The notes below the pieces were generated by a model that saw only the letters and a list, made by a program, of their open reading frames with translations, was not told the origin of the DNA and did no database searches. Below, piece after piece: positions 31,290-41,240 of a stretch of 64,000 bases of DNA; positions within the stretch are counted from its first letter, which is position 1; each line of letters begins with the position of its first letter. A program made the position numbers and the translations under genes. Source of the stretch: Phymatolithon calcareum (Eukaryota > Rhodophyta > Florideophyceae > Hapalidiales). The DNA lies in the NCBI GenBank assembly GCA_977006965.1, contig OZ345379.1:682001-746000 (forward strand). Direction: 5' to 3'.

Positions 31290-33305
31290 CTAGTCTACTC
31301 GAATATTCGAATAAATCTTTCTTACGAACCAGAAGGACGAAAAGAAGCCTACAGACCCTGTCAATAGCGCGAATGCAGTGGAGAACACGAGCGAATAAGA
31401 AATAAACATGATCGTGGAAACGAAAGGCACGCCGCCAATTACCTTCTGCTGTGAGTAGAGGTAGTACAAACAATACAAAAACATGTAAAGTCCCGACGAA
31501 GCAGAACCGCAGAACGCTTGCCACCACCACGTCCATCGCTCAGCGGCGAGTGTGAGATAGGTGAAAACGATGCTCATTTCCGCGCACGTCACGATAAGGA
31601 TGAGGTACACAATAGTAAGCATGCCGAAGAGATACAAGATCTGGTTTTGCCAGATCGAGTTGAGAATGAACACGAGTTCCATGAAAATGGTTCCGAATGG
31701 TAGAATTCCCGCAAGGATGATGTAAACTGGTTGCGGAATTCTGAGTGGAGCAGCCGGAATCTGACGCGGGATCTGGTTCGTGCGGACAGGGAATTCAATC
31801 CGCTTGCGCTTGTATGCAATATAAGCGCCGCAGAACACAAGCGGCACAGACACTCCAAACCACATGAAGAGCAAGAGGAGGAGCGTGGAGAATGGAACAG
31901 CGCTGGACGAATCCGAACCCCAGACAAAGAGATTGAGGACAAAGAAGACACTGAATGACAATCCAGGAAAGAGGAATGCCGATCCTAGAGTTACCAGCTT
32001 GCGCTTCTGAGCGTTCTCAAATGAAGAATAGAGACGAGCAGAGGTATAGCCACATACGGCTGACGAAAGCACCCAGAGAGAAAGCATAGCCGTGATGAGT
32101 CCTCCGCGGTTGGCCGGGGAAAGAAAACCAAGAAGAGCGAAAATGAGAGTGATGGTCGACATCTTCACTGTCTGAGCACCTGAACCATAGCAAATGGAAA
32201 GGAAAACGGGAAAACGGGGAGTGCGGAATACATCACCGTGCACAAGCTTCCAGCCGGTGACATCATCCGCATCGTCATCTTCTTCGAGCTGATTGTAACG
32301 CACAAAGTCTCTGAGCACGGTTCGCATCATGACAGTTCCGACGAGAGCGGTGAGGAAGAGAGAGATCATGAGCGAGTTGACAATGGAGAACCACTGGATG
32401 TCGCGCACCTGCAAAAGAAATCGAATGAGAGCAGTGAGGTCAAGTTGAAAAGTCAGAAGAGCAGTTCATGGAAAACGCGAGCGACGAAAGAGAGGAAGAA
32501 TACAAAAGCTTACTTCAGATTTCGTGGCAAGAAGAGAATCCCATCGAGTGGCCCACCTGGTTGACGAGGCCACGAAGCTGATATCGTAAGTGAATGTGAC
32601 GACAGCACCTTCAACGACTTCCATATTTTTTCCATCGCTCTTTGGTGGGCAGGTATCCGTGGAAACTCTATTTCCGGCGACAGTACCGTGGTCGATGCTC
32701 ATAGCTTCGACCTCAAAGCCGACAACACGGAATCCTGGCAGGGAGGACTGGAGACGAAAGTTTGATTGAGAAGCGGTTTGCGGCGTGGCATGGAACGAGA
32801 TGATGAAACGAAGATGATTGTTGATGTAATACTTGCCGTTCTTGATGCTTCCAACAGGATATCCAAAACGATAATCATCGTCACCACGCGTTCCAATTTT
32901 GGTGACGAGCGGCATGTTATCCAAATTGAGTCGGGCCCAGTACTCTTGCTGAATGCGACGCACAAAACGCCATTTATGCTTCTCGGTAAGCGTGTGCTGA
33001 CAGAGGATGGTACAGGTTTTATCCTCCTTCATGTTGACAAGGAAATCAGTGGGTTTGCTTCGCTCACCAGCGAGAATCTGACCAAGATTCATAGGTCTGG
33101 AACGATGCTTCTTCGTTTCAGAGTAGCCGCAATACGGAAGCCAGTAGTAATCAAACGGAAGCTTGTTCTTCTGAGAGGTCAGACTGTTGGCCATGATTTC
33201 AAGCTTGTCGCCCTTCTGATAGTCGCGCGGGGCGATTCCAGGAAGATAAAATGCAGAAGTGATGGCAACCATGGCGGCCGCCATCAAGACGATGCGCGCG
33301 AACAT
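31290..33305 (-). CDS. Transmembrane 9 superfamily protein (TM9SF, two exons)
   Basis: Exon 1 is 32514-33305 and exon 2 is 31290-32408; the 104-bp intron (32409-32513 boundary, GTAAGC...TTGCAG) is phase 0. The product is 636 residues, normal for the family. A signal peptide (VLMAAAMVAITSAFYLPGIA) is followed by the lumenal domain with LPFDYYWLPYC, NLGQILAGERS and YRFGYPVGSI. The exon junction precedes VRDIQWFSIVNSLMISLFLT. Nine membrane spans follow, with GWKLVHGDVFRTPRFP in the first loop. The C-terminus, IYSNIRVD, is the usual Golgi retention/COPI-type end. TM9SF proteins are Golgi/endosome membrane proteins implicated in sorting of transmembrane cargo. The plus-strand frame at 32766-33524 is an antisense shadow. 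Confidence 0.96.
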
Positions 33306-34074
33306 GATGGTGGACTGGTCTCGCTGTGCGCTGAATTAGGTCGAAGGATCGGCGCGTATGTGAGAGGCCCCTTTTGGCGTACGAGATGCACACCAGTGGT
33401 GTTGGGGCGGCAGGAGTTCGTGAAGAAGGGATCGGCCCCGGTCGTCACGGCACGGCGGGAAGGCGGAACGACTCGAAGCGGTATTGCAATAGCACCGCTG
33501 GCTTACTTACTGTGTTGTGCGTAAAATTATTTGTGCACTATCGGCCCTTACATTGCACTATTGAATCGAGTTAAAATAATCAAAATAATAGTTTTTCTTC
33601 CAGATTTGATCGCCGTGTGGCCACTGTCCGCTGTCAGGCAGGTCAGTCGATGATGCTGTGAACGGCATCGCAAATTTTTGATCTTGATCAGAATTATAAT
33701 CCTGTCGTCTTGAGCAGCACCTCCGGTTCAGTTGCTTGATTTTGTGCCAACGGTCGAACTCTATCTGAAATTGCAATTTTAAGGATTCCATCCGATCAGA
33801 AAGTTGATGGCGAATTGGAGTCGGCGACGATCAGGATAGCTCAGGATAGATCAGATAGAAGTCTGCATCTCTGAAAACTTAATGGAAGGTGAGTCTAAAC
33901 CACATGGATTTTTCGTCTCTGGAGTGCCGACACAGTGAAGATTGCGTAATGCATGCATTCTTGTGCATTTGTACCTTGCACATGACGTTATTTTCTTACT
34001 TTACAACAACACGAATTTTTAGGTATTGCGTTATATACAGATAATCTCCTCAGCAATGCTTAGACAGCGTGCCC
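33306..34074. other. Intergenic, no gene seen
   Basis: TM9SF upstream region and ALG7 3' flank. Short imperfect repeats of GATCAGGATAG-like sequence occur near 33830-33860. No gene recognised. Confidence 0.4.
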
Positions 34075-35352
34075 TCAAGAAGACAAATAAAGCAATAGAG
34101 CGGAGCGAATTCCAAGTCCCACAGAACAGCAAATCACCTGAAATGCCAACAAAAGAACACAAAGATTGCTTTCCGTCATAGGCCCGGTAATCCATAAGAC
34201 CAAATTGATCAGCGTGAGGTTTGAACGAATTGACTCGAGCTTGCCAGTCTTGTTATTGTACTTGGGCAATCGATGCCTAGGACAATGAACTATTCCAAAA
34301 AGTTGCGGTATTGAATACACGAAGTTGATGATTTGCGGAATGAAAAAGAGCAGTAAGGTTGCCGAGTAATGCCCGAGAATGGACGCCATTGCAAAGGTCA
34401 TGCCTGCAAAATAACAAAATGTATCGCCAACAAACACAGATGAGGGATACCAATTATGTTTCAGCAGACCCAACGTGACGGCCGCAAAGGGCATGATCAT
34501 GTCTATGGAAAACGCATGATGCAATCGCAAAAGATCGAGATTATCCTTCGGAAGCACGGGGTTAAGATTCGATGCATTATGGATCAGCACGAACACTGCT
34601 ATCACCACCGCTTGTCCAGCCTCAAGCCCGTTGATCCCAGCATAGATGTTGATCGCATTTGTGCAAAAAATGGAAAGCAACGCCATGTAAAAATAATATC
34701 CGAGACCAATATTCACCAATCGCCCGGAGTTACTCACGTCCAATCCGCCGCCGAGCATTTTTGCAAGAGGTACCACAATAGGTTGTAGAAACCTCGGTAC
34801 AAGAATGCTGGTCCCCCCGCTGTAATTCACCAACAACGGCATACTCGCAATGAGGGGAAGCACGAGTTTATACCGCCATCTCAAATCGAGAACGTCGTCG
34901 ACGAATCCGAGCAGGATCATGAACGTCACGCTCGCCATCGCGGCGGTGTAAAGCTGGGTGTTGCCATTATGGTCACCAAAAAGATGTAGCGCACAAAGCA
35001 CGATCAGATACACTGCAGCGGGAATTAGTCCAAGCGGCTCTGGAACAAGAACATCACCTAATGGGGTGCCCTTCTTGTTCATGTCTTTTCCACCCATGCC
35101 CACACGCTCAAATAAAGGTCGCATTATTGTGATGAATTGTAGAACAAGGGCAAGAGCGCCGATCGACAACGCCGCCGCGGGCACGAAGCGAGAAGAGAAA
35201 CCAGCATTGTTTGACTCATTAAGCACGTACCCGACCACCGCTGCGGAGCTCGCGAGCGCCGCCAATTGCGCTGTGCCGCCCATCTTTGAAAAGTTCAACG
35301 CGTCATCTGGATCTGGAGTTAAGGTAAAGAATGCTGTCCAGGTCCTGGACAA
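34075..35352 (-). CDS. ALG7: UDP-GlcNAc:dolichyl-phosphate GlcNAc-1-phosphate transferase (ALG7/DPAGT1)
   Basis: A 425-residue polytopic membrane protein (402 if it starts at the Met at 35283). Motifs of the eukaryotic GPT family are all present: GMGGKDMNKKGTPLGDVLVP with PLG and EPLGLIPA, GFVDDVLDLRWRYKLVLPLI with the catalytic aspartates, NAINIYAGINGLEAGQAVVI for substrate binding, SVFVGDTFCYFAGMTFA for Mg/UDP, and FFIPQIINFVYSIPQLFGIV followed by CPRHRLPKY. About ten hydrophobic spans are visible. It catalyses the first step of N-glycan lipid-linked oligosaccharide synthesis at the ER and is the tunicamycin target. No intron. It is divergent from ORC2, about 330 bp between starts. Confidence 0.97.
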   Translation of the reverse strand: MSRTWTAFFTLTPDPDDALNFSKMGGTAQLAALASSAAVVGYVLNESNNAGFSSRFVPAAALSIGALALVLQFITIMRPLFERVGMGGKDMNKKGTPLGDVLVPEPLGLIPAAVYLIVLCALHLFGDHNGNTQLYTAAMASVTFMILLGFVDDVLDLRWRYKLVLPLIASMPLLVNYSGGTSILVPRFLQPIVVPLAKMLGGGLDVSNSGRLVNIGLGYYFYMALLSIFCTNAINIYAGINGLEAGQAVVIAVFVLIHNASNLNPVLPKDNLDLLRLHHAFSIDMIMPFAAVTLGLLKHNWYPSSVFVGDTFCYFAGMTFAMASILGHYSATLLLFFIPQIINFVYSIPQLFGIVHCPRHRLPKYNNKTGKLESIRSNLTLINLVLWITGPMTESNLCVLLLAFQVICCSVGLGIRSALLLYLSS

Positions 35353-35684
35353 TCAACTTATCGAAAAAGATTGTAGATCCTTTTCGTTTTCGAATAGTGC
35401 AAATTGGGTGCACAAAGACTATAAAAATCATAGGTTTTCTCGTCCAATCAAAGAGCGCCAATATGACTAATCACTGACCGGATTGAATCTGAATCCGAAT
35501 TTTCGCGGGAAACACGAACCGCTGAACAACCAGGTACCTGCTGCGAGTATGAAGCTCGTACTCATCGGAGGGTGCTCGACATCATCCTGGAGTCGAAACA
35601 ACAAAGGGGTATCCACAGTCCGCAGCAGACCGATTTCACTTTCAGAAAGCAACCGCCGGACAATCGTGTCTTCAATTTCCTAAT

Positions 35685-37187
35685 ATGGCGCGCAAGAAAA
35701 GCCGTGGACGAGCAGCAGCAACATCATCGCGGACATCAGATGATGCTGCGATCGCTGAAGCAATCTCAGCCTTCGAATTTGACGACACAGAACCAATGGA
35801 AACACCACGGCACACCGGCCGCCCCACGTCCACGCCGCGCGGGGGCGCTCGAGGCAAGCGGTTAGCGCGCGCGTTGGAGTCGTCAGCGACTCCCCCCGCG
35901 AAACGACCGCGCACCGCCAATGGTTTCGCCACTCCCTCCGCCACTCGTTCGAAGACGACGACGCCTGGCAAGGCGGCGACACCTGCGAAAGCGAAGACAA
36001 TGGGGAAAACAAAGACACCTTCCAAGGCCCGAACTTTGGGAAAGGGACGAACGCCTACAAAAGGCAGAACACCGGGAAAAAAGAACGTGCCCGCCGACGA
36101 AGCGGGAGGAGACGATGAGCCCGATGCCACAACTCGACTTGCAAAAGGCGTGGTCGCACGACCTCGGTCGTACTTCGATGCGCATCGCGCGGGTGCGAAT
36201 CGTACGTCCAATTGCACTCTCGCCGACTTATGTCTCCCACCTGCGGAGGCGATGCTCGCGGCTTTGGAAAGAGCTTCCGACCCATTAGTCGAGGAGCGTG
36301 CAGCGGAAATGCGCAAGATTTCATCCGATCGCCGCATTCAACAATTACTCTTTCTGTTACACTCCGGCCATTCCCTTTTATTTTTCGGGTTTGGGTCAAA
36401 GCGTGCCATGTTATCCGTAGTTGCAGATGCACTTTCCGAGAACTATGACGTCGTCGAGATCTGCGGTTTTAACCCGAGCTTATCCGTACGATCCGCGCTG
36501 TCTAAGATCACCGATGAGGTACTCCAAATCAAGGAATCGTACACCAAGCGTAACGTGCAGGACTACGTCAGTGCCGTCGCTAACCACATTGGCAATCGTC
36601 ACATTGCCGTCGTTGTGCACAACATCGACGGCACATCGTTGCGATCACCAGATGTGCAGCGCGCTCTGGCGGATTTGTCCGCCATTCCGAACGTTCTATT
36701 TGCAGCTAGTGTCGATCATGTGAATGCGCCGCTGCTATGGAACGGTACAACGTGGGCGACGTTTGCATGGGCGTGGGTGAACGTGAATACGTTTGCCTTC
36801 TACGATGCAGAAACTGTTTTTGCATCAAAGTCCATGCTACAGGGCGCCGGAGAACGTCGTGTGGAAGGTGCGGTCATTCTGCTTAACTCTTTATCGGCAA
36901 ATGCACGCAAGGTGTTTACGGAACTTGCGCAATGCCAGGTCGGACCAGTGGAGGGTGTGGTCGGAGATAAGGCTGGTGCGTTGACTAGAACGACATTTAA
37001 TAACCTTTTTGAAAGCTGTCGACGGAGCTTTACATGCACCGATACATCCAGTCTGCGTAGTATTCTCACGGAACTTGAGACCCACGATATGCTCGAACGT
37101 AGACGTGGCGCAGATGCAGAGGAGCAGATTTGGATTCCCCTTTCGCTCGAACAACTGAAGACTGTTTTGTCACAAATGGACAAGTAA
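35685..37187 (+). CDS. ORC2: Origin recognition complex subunit 2 (ORC2)
   Basis: A 500-residue protein. The conserved C-terminal AAA-like plus winged-helix region starts near residue 220: LLFLLHSGHSLLFFGFGSKR (the ORC2 hallmark), VVEICGFNPSLSVRSALSKI, IAVVVHNIDGTSLRSPDVQR, then LSAIPNVLFAASVDHVNAPL, and the winged helix TTFNNLFESCRRSFTCTDTS. The N-terminal ~190 residues are basic and disordered. They hold seven to eight tandem six-residue units of the form TPxKxx/TxGKxx (about residues 88-136), resembling AT-hook or phospho-regulated linker tails. ORC2 is a core part of the complex that licenses replication origins. No introns. Confidence 0.95.
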   Translation: MARKKSRGRAAATSSRTSDDAAIAEAISAFEFDDTEPMETPRHTGRPTSTPRGGARGKRLARALESSATPPAKRPRTANGFATPSATRSKTTTPGKAATPAKAKTMGKTKTPSKARTLGKGRTPTKGRTPGKKNVPADEAGGDDEPDATTRLAKGVVARPRSYFDAHRAGANRTSNCTLADLCLPPAEAMLAALERASDPLVEERAAEMRKISSDRRIQQLLFLLHSGHSLLFFGFGSKRAMLSVVADALSENYDVVEICGFNPSLSVRSALSKITDEVLQIKESYTKRNVQDYVSAVANHIGNRHIAVVVHNIDGTSLRSPDVQRALADLSAIPNVLFAASVDHVNAPLLWNGTTWATFAWAWVNVNTFAFYDAETVFASKSMLQGAGERRVEGAVILLNSLSANARKVFTELAQCQVGPVEGVVGDKAGALTRTTFNNLFESCRRSFTCTDTSSLRSILTELETHDMLERRRGADAEEQIWIPLSLEQLKTVLSQMDK

Positions 37188-37215
37188 CTTGTAAACATTC
37201 AGATCCTTAGCCGTT

Positions 37216-38130
37216 TTATACTTCCTTTGCAATAAATTCAGCAGTGGTCGACTCCTTCGCCGGGCTGTGTGTAATGTACGTGATGATAATATTCCAGACA
37301 AAGCCGACGAAGTTAACGTACAGAATCTGCCACTGCTTCGGTACAAGTGCAAAATTAACAGTTTGAGCCGCCGGCCACAACATCCAATTAGCTTTCAAGG
37401 TCGGCCATACCTTTTCCTGAACTGTTTTTCCCACATTCTGCATCCCTTCCAGCGTACCAACTCCGGCAATGAACGCGGTATTGAAGACTGGAGCAAATAT
37501 CAGTTGATCACATCCCAACTTATACAAAACTGAATACTTTCCGAAAAAGACGCGATCCAGCGCCGCGTACCAGTAATGCAATGTCGGTCCCAAGAACATA
37601 AAGCTGAATATTCCGACAGAAGCTGAGCGACGAACATCCAACGCAAAATCGCCATCCTTCCCCCGCGCCGCAATGCGCTGTGCGCAGTAGTCGCCCGCAA
37701 GACCCAATACCAATGTTGACGTCGCCTTGGTCAGGACTGGTCGACGTGTGATGGACTGCATGTACATCGCGATCAATCGCGCAAAAAAGCCACCATTCTC
37801 TCCATCGCCTCCACTGCCCCCGCTGCCTCCACCCCCACCACCCCTTCCAAAGAATCCACCGAAGAATCCACCAAAACCTCCTGGTCCTGAACTCTCTTTC
37901 GGAGGCTTCTGGAATCGCAATACAGGCATGTTCAGAGCTGCAGCGTGTGTGCGGAGAGATGATGACGGTGCCACGGCACCAAATGCCGCCCGGAAGATGG
38001 GGATGGGTGCGAATGCATGAACCAGTTTCGCCGTTGCATGCTGCCGAGCAGGCGAGCTGATCCCCTGGATATTCACGATCACTGAGCCGCAGAATCCAGT
38101 GATTGTGCGGGCGCGGCGGAATGCTGGCAT
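37216..38130 (-). CDS. Mpv17/PMP22-family membrane protein
   Basis: A 304-residue protein. Residues ~115-300 match Mpv17/PMP22: LIAMYMQSITRRPVLTKATS, LAGDYCAQRIA, DVRRSASVGIFSFMFLGPTL with HYWYAALD, YKLGCDQLIFAPVFNTAF, and WPTLKANWMLWPAAQTVNFA followed by LVPKQWQILYVNFVGFVWN. These are the family signatures and four membrane spans. The first ~50 residues resemble an organelle leader. About residues 80-110 are a Gly-rich stretch (GGFGGFFGGFFGRGGGGGGS). Family members sit in inner mitochondrial, peroxisomal or plastid membranes, probably as channels; the location here cannot be fixed. Its stop codon is only 28 bp from that of ORC2 on the other strand. Confidence 0.93.
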   Translation of the reverse strand: MPAFRRARTITGFCGSVIVNIQGISSPARQHATAKLVHAFAPIPIFRAAFGAVAPSSSLRTHAAALNMPVLRFQKPPKESSGPGGFGGFFGGFFGRGGGGGGSGGSGGDGENGGFFARLIAMYMQSITRRPVLTKATSTLVLGLAGDYCAQRIAARGKDGDFALDVRRSASVGIFSFMFLGPTLHYWYAALDRVFFGKYSVLYKLGCDQLIFAPVFNTAFIAGVGTLEGMQNVGKTVQEKVWPTLKANWMLWPAAQTVNFALVPKQWQILYVNFVGFVWNIIITYITHSPAKESTTAEFIAKEV

Positions 38131-39042
38131 GGTCTTTCTATGTTCGCGTCTCCTGACGGAATCAATGCAAGCACCAATTGATTTCCTTCAATGAAACAAG
38201 TAGGCAACCTCTTCGCTATCGTCCATGCATATTCCCGGACTGCTGTGCCGATGTTGAGAATTACACCAATGTGTTAGGATCGTGGTAATCGAGATTGTCT
38301 GGAGATCAAATAATTTTCCTATTTTCTAAAATAATTAGGCCGGTGCTCAGGCAATTTCGTTGACTCCTGTGTGGGCCTAGTGCAAGCAGAAGAGCTGCTG
38401 GTGCTCACGAAACTCTGCCGCACGATTAATTGATGAAACCATCTTAAGCGGATTTCAACTGAAGATGGCGCAAACTTCAGCGAAGAAGGAAGTGTCCTAT
38501 TGATTCGCATGTTCGCGCTATCAAAAAGGACATTCTCGACAACTGAAAGGCTGGTTGTCATCCCCTGTCCATGATTCTACCAATTCCCGCCAGAAGATCA
38601 ACTCTCGGAAAACATGAACCTCCTGAATTCATATCCCCGTCTCCGGCATCCCTTGCCTGGCTTGAAATCAGAAAGTGTTCAACTATGTCCTCACTGTTGT
38701 CGAGTCAATACAAAACATCGTTTTCTTCCAGACCCCATATGCTTTCGGGTTGAAAAGCGATGGCTGAAGATAATTACCTGAAAAATTCGACACGCACTTG
38801 CACCTATCGTTGATGAAAGGACATTTTCTAGTAAGAAATGTCCACTCAAAATGGATGACTGTGAAATGGCATTCATTCGGTTTTTGTCTTGTCAACCACA
38901 CCGAGGGCATTCCAACCTCAACCCATTCCTAACGACAAATGCACAAGGGATTTCTCCCCTCATCAAGTCTCCACCGGGAACCATGAATACATTTACAACA
39001 TGAGCTTGATGTTATTAAAATATTACAGCTCAGTAGAATAAT
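38131..39042. other. Intergenic with a small hairpin
   Basis: No gene recognised. A hairpin with 8-bp perfect arms (GGACATTT/AAATGTCC) lies at 38819-38843. Confidence 0.4.
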
Positions 39043-40677
39043 CTACTTCAAGGCACTATCTGAAGTCTTCTTCGCTGTGTCGGCAATCGCCTTGCGAAGT
39101 AAATACCTTGGAATCGCCTCATGTACCCACTGCTGCTGATAAAACGAAGAACGTCGTTCTTCTTCTGGATTTCGTCCTGTGCTACCACCGAGAACTTTTA
39201 GGTCCCGTGTCTGACTGAGCACCAAATGATTGATAAATTCAACAGGGTTCGCACAAAATCCTTCAAAGAAATCGCGCCGCCGCTTATGGAGAGCAATACT
39301 CTCTAGGGCTTCCAGGTGCTTTTCCTTCAGAACAGCGTACTCGGCCGAGGTGGGGAACGTAAGACCAAAAATGCCAGATTTTTGAGCCGACTCCTGAAGC
39401 GCCCGATCCTCAACATTCACTTGAATATCGTAGCAGTCTTGATTGTCAACAACGTTCCCAGAGAGACGAACATCGTACACAATTTCAAGTGGATCTGGTG
39501 GACCCATGTGAGTCTTGACAAGCTCGTACAGGTGCTGCAGCCTCAATACTTCTGGGACTCTTTGTGTTGGTGGTACTAGGGATCTTAACCCTTGATCGAG
39601 ACGAATTGCCGTTCGATCGTCAACGCATTGCAGACGCATCTTCTTGACGTATTGCCATATGCCCACAAATATTCCAGACCGAGTATCCGTCTTCATTCCC
39701 AACAAATTGCAGAGAGGCTGGGACAGTTTGAAGAGCTCCGGGGTATGGTTCACATCTAAATAGATGCGTACCTTACACTCTTGGCTTCCAAGACGAGATA
39801 TTTCGAATCCGTCGCACGGCAGGTCGCGTTCATTCCGCTTCCATTCGATCAGATTATTTTCAGGATACAACTTGTTATCAAGCTCAATCACAATTCGCTT
39901 GAAAATATCTGAGCACCGCGAATTTGACTCCTCTAACCTGGCTCCTGGCGTAGAAGGTAGATGATGCGTGTGGCCCTGAGGAACGGCAGACGGATTCAAC
40001 TGCGGCACGCCGTGTTGTGCCACATTGTTTGACTGTGTCGCATGCGAGTCTGCGCTTCCCGAAGGAGTCAATCCATTACCGATGCTCATGGCTTGGTTTT
40101 GGAGCCCCTGTCCGCTTCCAATATTGCTTGCAGATGCAGCACCCGCATTGTGTTGATTGGAAGGACCTAGTCCCGTGGTTGCATTAGGGCGGCTTGCAGG
40201 CTGCAGTGGCAGAAGATGCCCTTGAATTCTCAACGACCAGGACGGGACGTCTTCATCGGTAACGCCTTCTGTTCCCGGCTGCGACCTGTATGTGTTGAAA
40301 ATATAAAGCCGGAAAACACGCTTGCAGACTGGAGCCTGGGCCTTCAGAGCTTCGCGGATGTCCTGCTGTTTGCGCATTATGGCCAAATCTAAGCGCTCCT
40401 CCATTTCAACGAGACGCTTATACGAAGGCGATTCGCGCGCTAATGCTGTCGCAGCTTTGACAGCAACCCCAAGATTGATTGTCTGCGCACCAGCCGTGGA
40501 CCGCCGTTTCCGCGCCGCGTCTCCGCCCCCGTACGAACCATGGCCATTGCTCCCAACACTTGATGCCCGACCGCGCTTACGTCGATCGCTGTTTGGGCCG
40601 AGAAGGTCTGCCGCAGCGCGCCCAATATCTCGCTCGCCAAGACGCAAGCTGGAACTGTCGATGCCCCTGTTATCCAT
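39043..40677 (-). CDS. SWI/SNF subunit SWP73/BAF60 (SMARCD) homologue
   Basis: From the ATG at 40677 (MDNRGIDSS) the product has 544 residues; an in-frame ATG at 40800 would add 41 residues of unlikely sequence. The N-terminus is basic with RKRRS. Then comes a BAF60 helix (LVEMEERLDLAIMRKQQDIR), KRVFRLYIFNTYRSQPG and PSWSLRIQGHLLP. A Gln/Asn/Ser-rich insert covers about residues 180-260. It is followed by FKRIVIELDNKLYPENNLIE, the SWIB domain (LFKLSQPLCNLLGMKTDTRS then GIFVGIWQYVKKMRLQ) and the C-terminal RRDFFEGFCANPVEFINHLV. BAF60 proteins link SWI/SNF remodellers to transcription factors. The insert is longer than in animals. Confidence 0.95.
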   Translation of the reverse strand: MDNRGIDSSSLRLGERDIGRAAADLLGPNSDRRKRGRASSVGSNGHGSYGGGDAARKRRSTAGAQTINLGVAVKAATALARESPSYKRLVEMEERLDLAIMRKQQDIREALKAQAPVCKRVFRLYIFNTYRSQPGTEGVTDEDVPSWSLRIQGHLLPLQPASRPNATTGLGPSNQHNAGAASASNIGSGQGLQNQAMSIGNGLTPSGSADSHATQSNNVAQHGVPQLNPSAVPQGHTHHLPSTPGARLEESNSRCSDIFKRIVIELDNKLYPENNLIEWKRNERDLPCDGFEISRLGSQECKVRIYLDVNHTPELFKLSQPLCNLLGMKTDTRSGIFVGIWQYVKKMRLQCVDDRTAIRLDQGLRSLVPPTQRVPEVLRLQHLYELVKTHMGPPDPLEIVYDVRLSGNVVDNQDCYDIQVNVEDRALQESAQKSGIFGLTFPTSAEYAVLKEKHLEALESIALHKRRRDFFEGFCANPVEFINHLVLSQTRDLKVLGGSTGRNPEEERRSSFYQQQWVHEAIPRYLLRKAIADTAKKTSDSALK

Positions 40678-41240
40678 GTTGGGTACAGGTTCCTCTCTGC
40701 AGGCGTGGTCCAACTTACCTGCGGCGAAAAGGTTGATTTTGAGACTTTGAAAATGTTGCCAAAAATTTTTCGGGTGCAGTTGTGGAGAAGTCCAACCCAA
40801 AAATATTGTAAAGTTCTGTTACTCAGAAACGTCGTTTTTTTACTTATGGTTTAATTTTTATTAAGTTTTGTTTGGCGCCTGTATGAAAAATTTCCAATAA
40901 AATTTTGAAGTCATCGTGGGTATGGCAATTATCATACAATGTGGGTCACGGCCGGACAGATCTGCTTCGCTGGGTAGGAGTAATTGCTAGCAATAAAGCC
41001 GCAGGGGACGCCGTAAAGGGAACTCTGTCGGAGTGTTCAACGCAGTCCTTTGCCAAAGTGCACTGTGTTTGGGGCGAGCAGTACAGAGAGCGAGCAGCGG
41101 AGGCGGAAGCAGTGTTTTGGTAAAGCAGTGCACTTGCATGCGTTGTGTTTCCTGCAGCACGTTTTCTGGTTTGCAGCGAGTGTCTGATTTGAGAGCCCCC
41201 TCGCCCTGAATCGAACGCAAATACTCTGACGATTCAGGAA
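40678..41240. promoter_or_regulatory. Shared upstream region of BAF60 and RPB2
   Basis: A 563-bp interval between two divergent gene starts, so both promoters lie here. It contains T-rich and A-rich blocks near 40790-40910. A GCAG/GTAAG sequence on the minus strand near 40718 could be a 5' UTR splice donor. No defined element is recognised. Confidence 0.45.

Noticed and set aside
32766-33524. Plus-strand frame of 252 codons
   Set aside because: Exact antisense of TM9SF exon 1, which is certain.
35672-36337. Minus-strand frame of 221 codons
   Set aside because: Antisense to the low-complexity, GC-rich ORC2 N-terminal region, which leaves the other strand open by chance.
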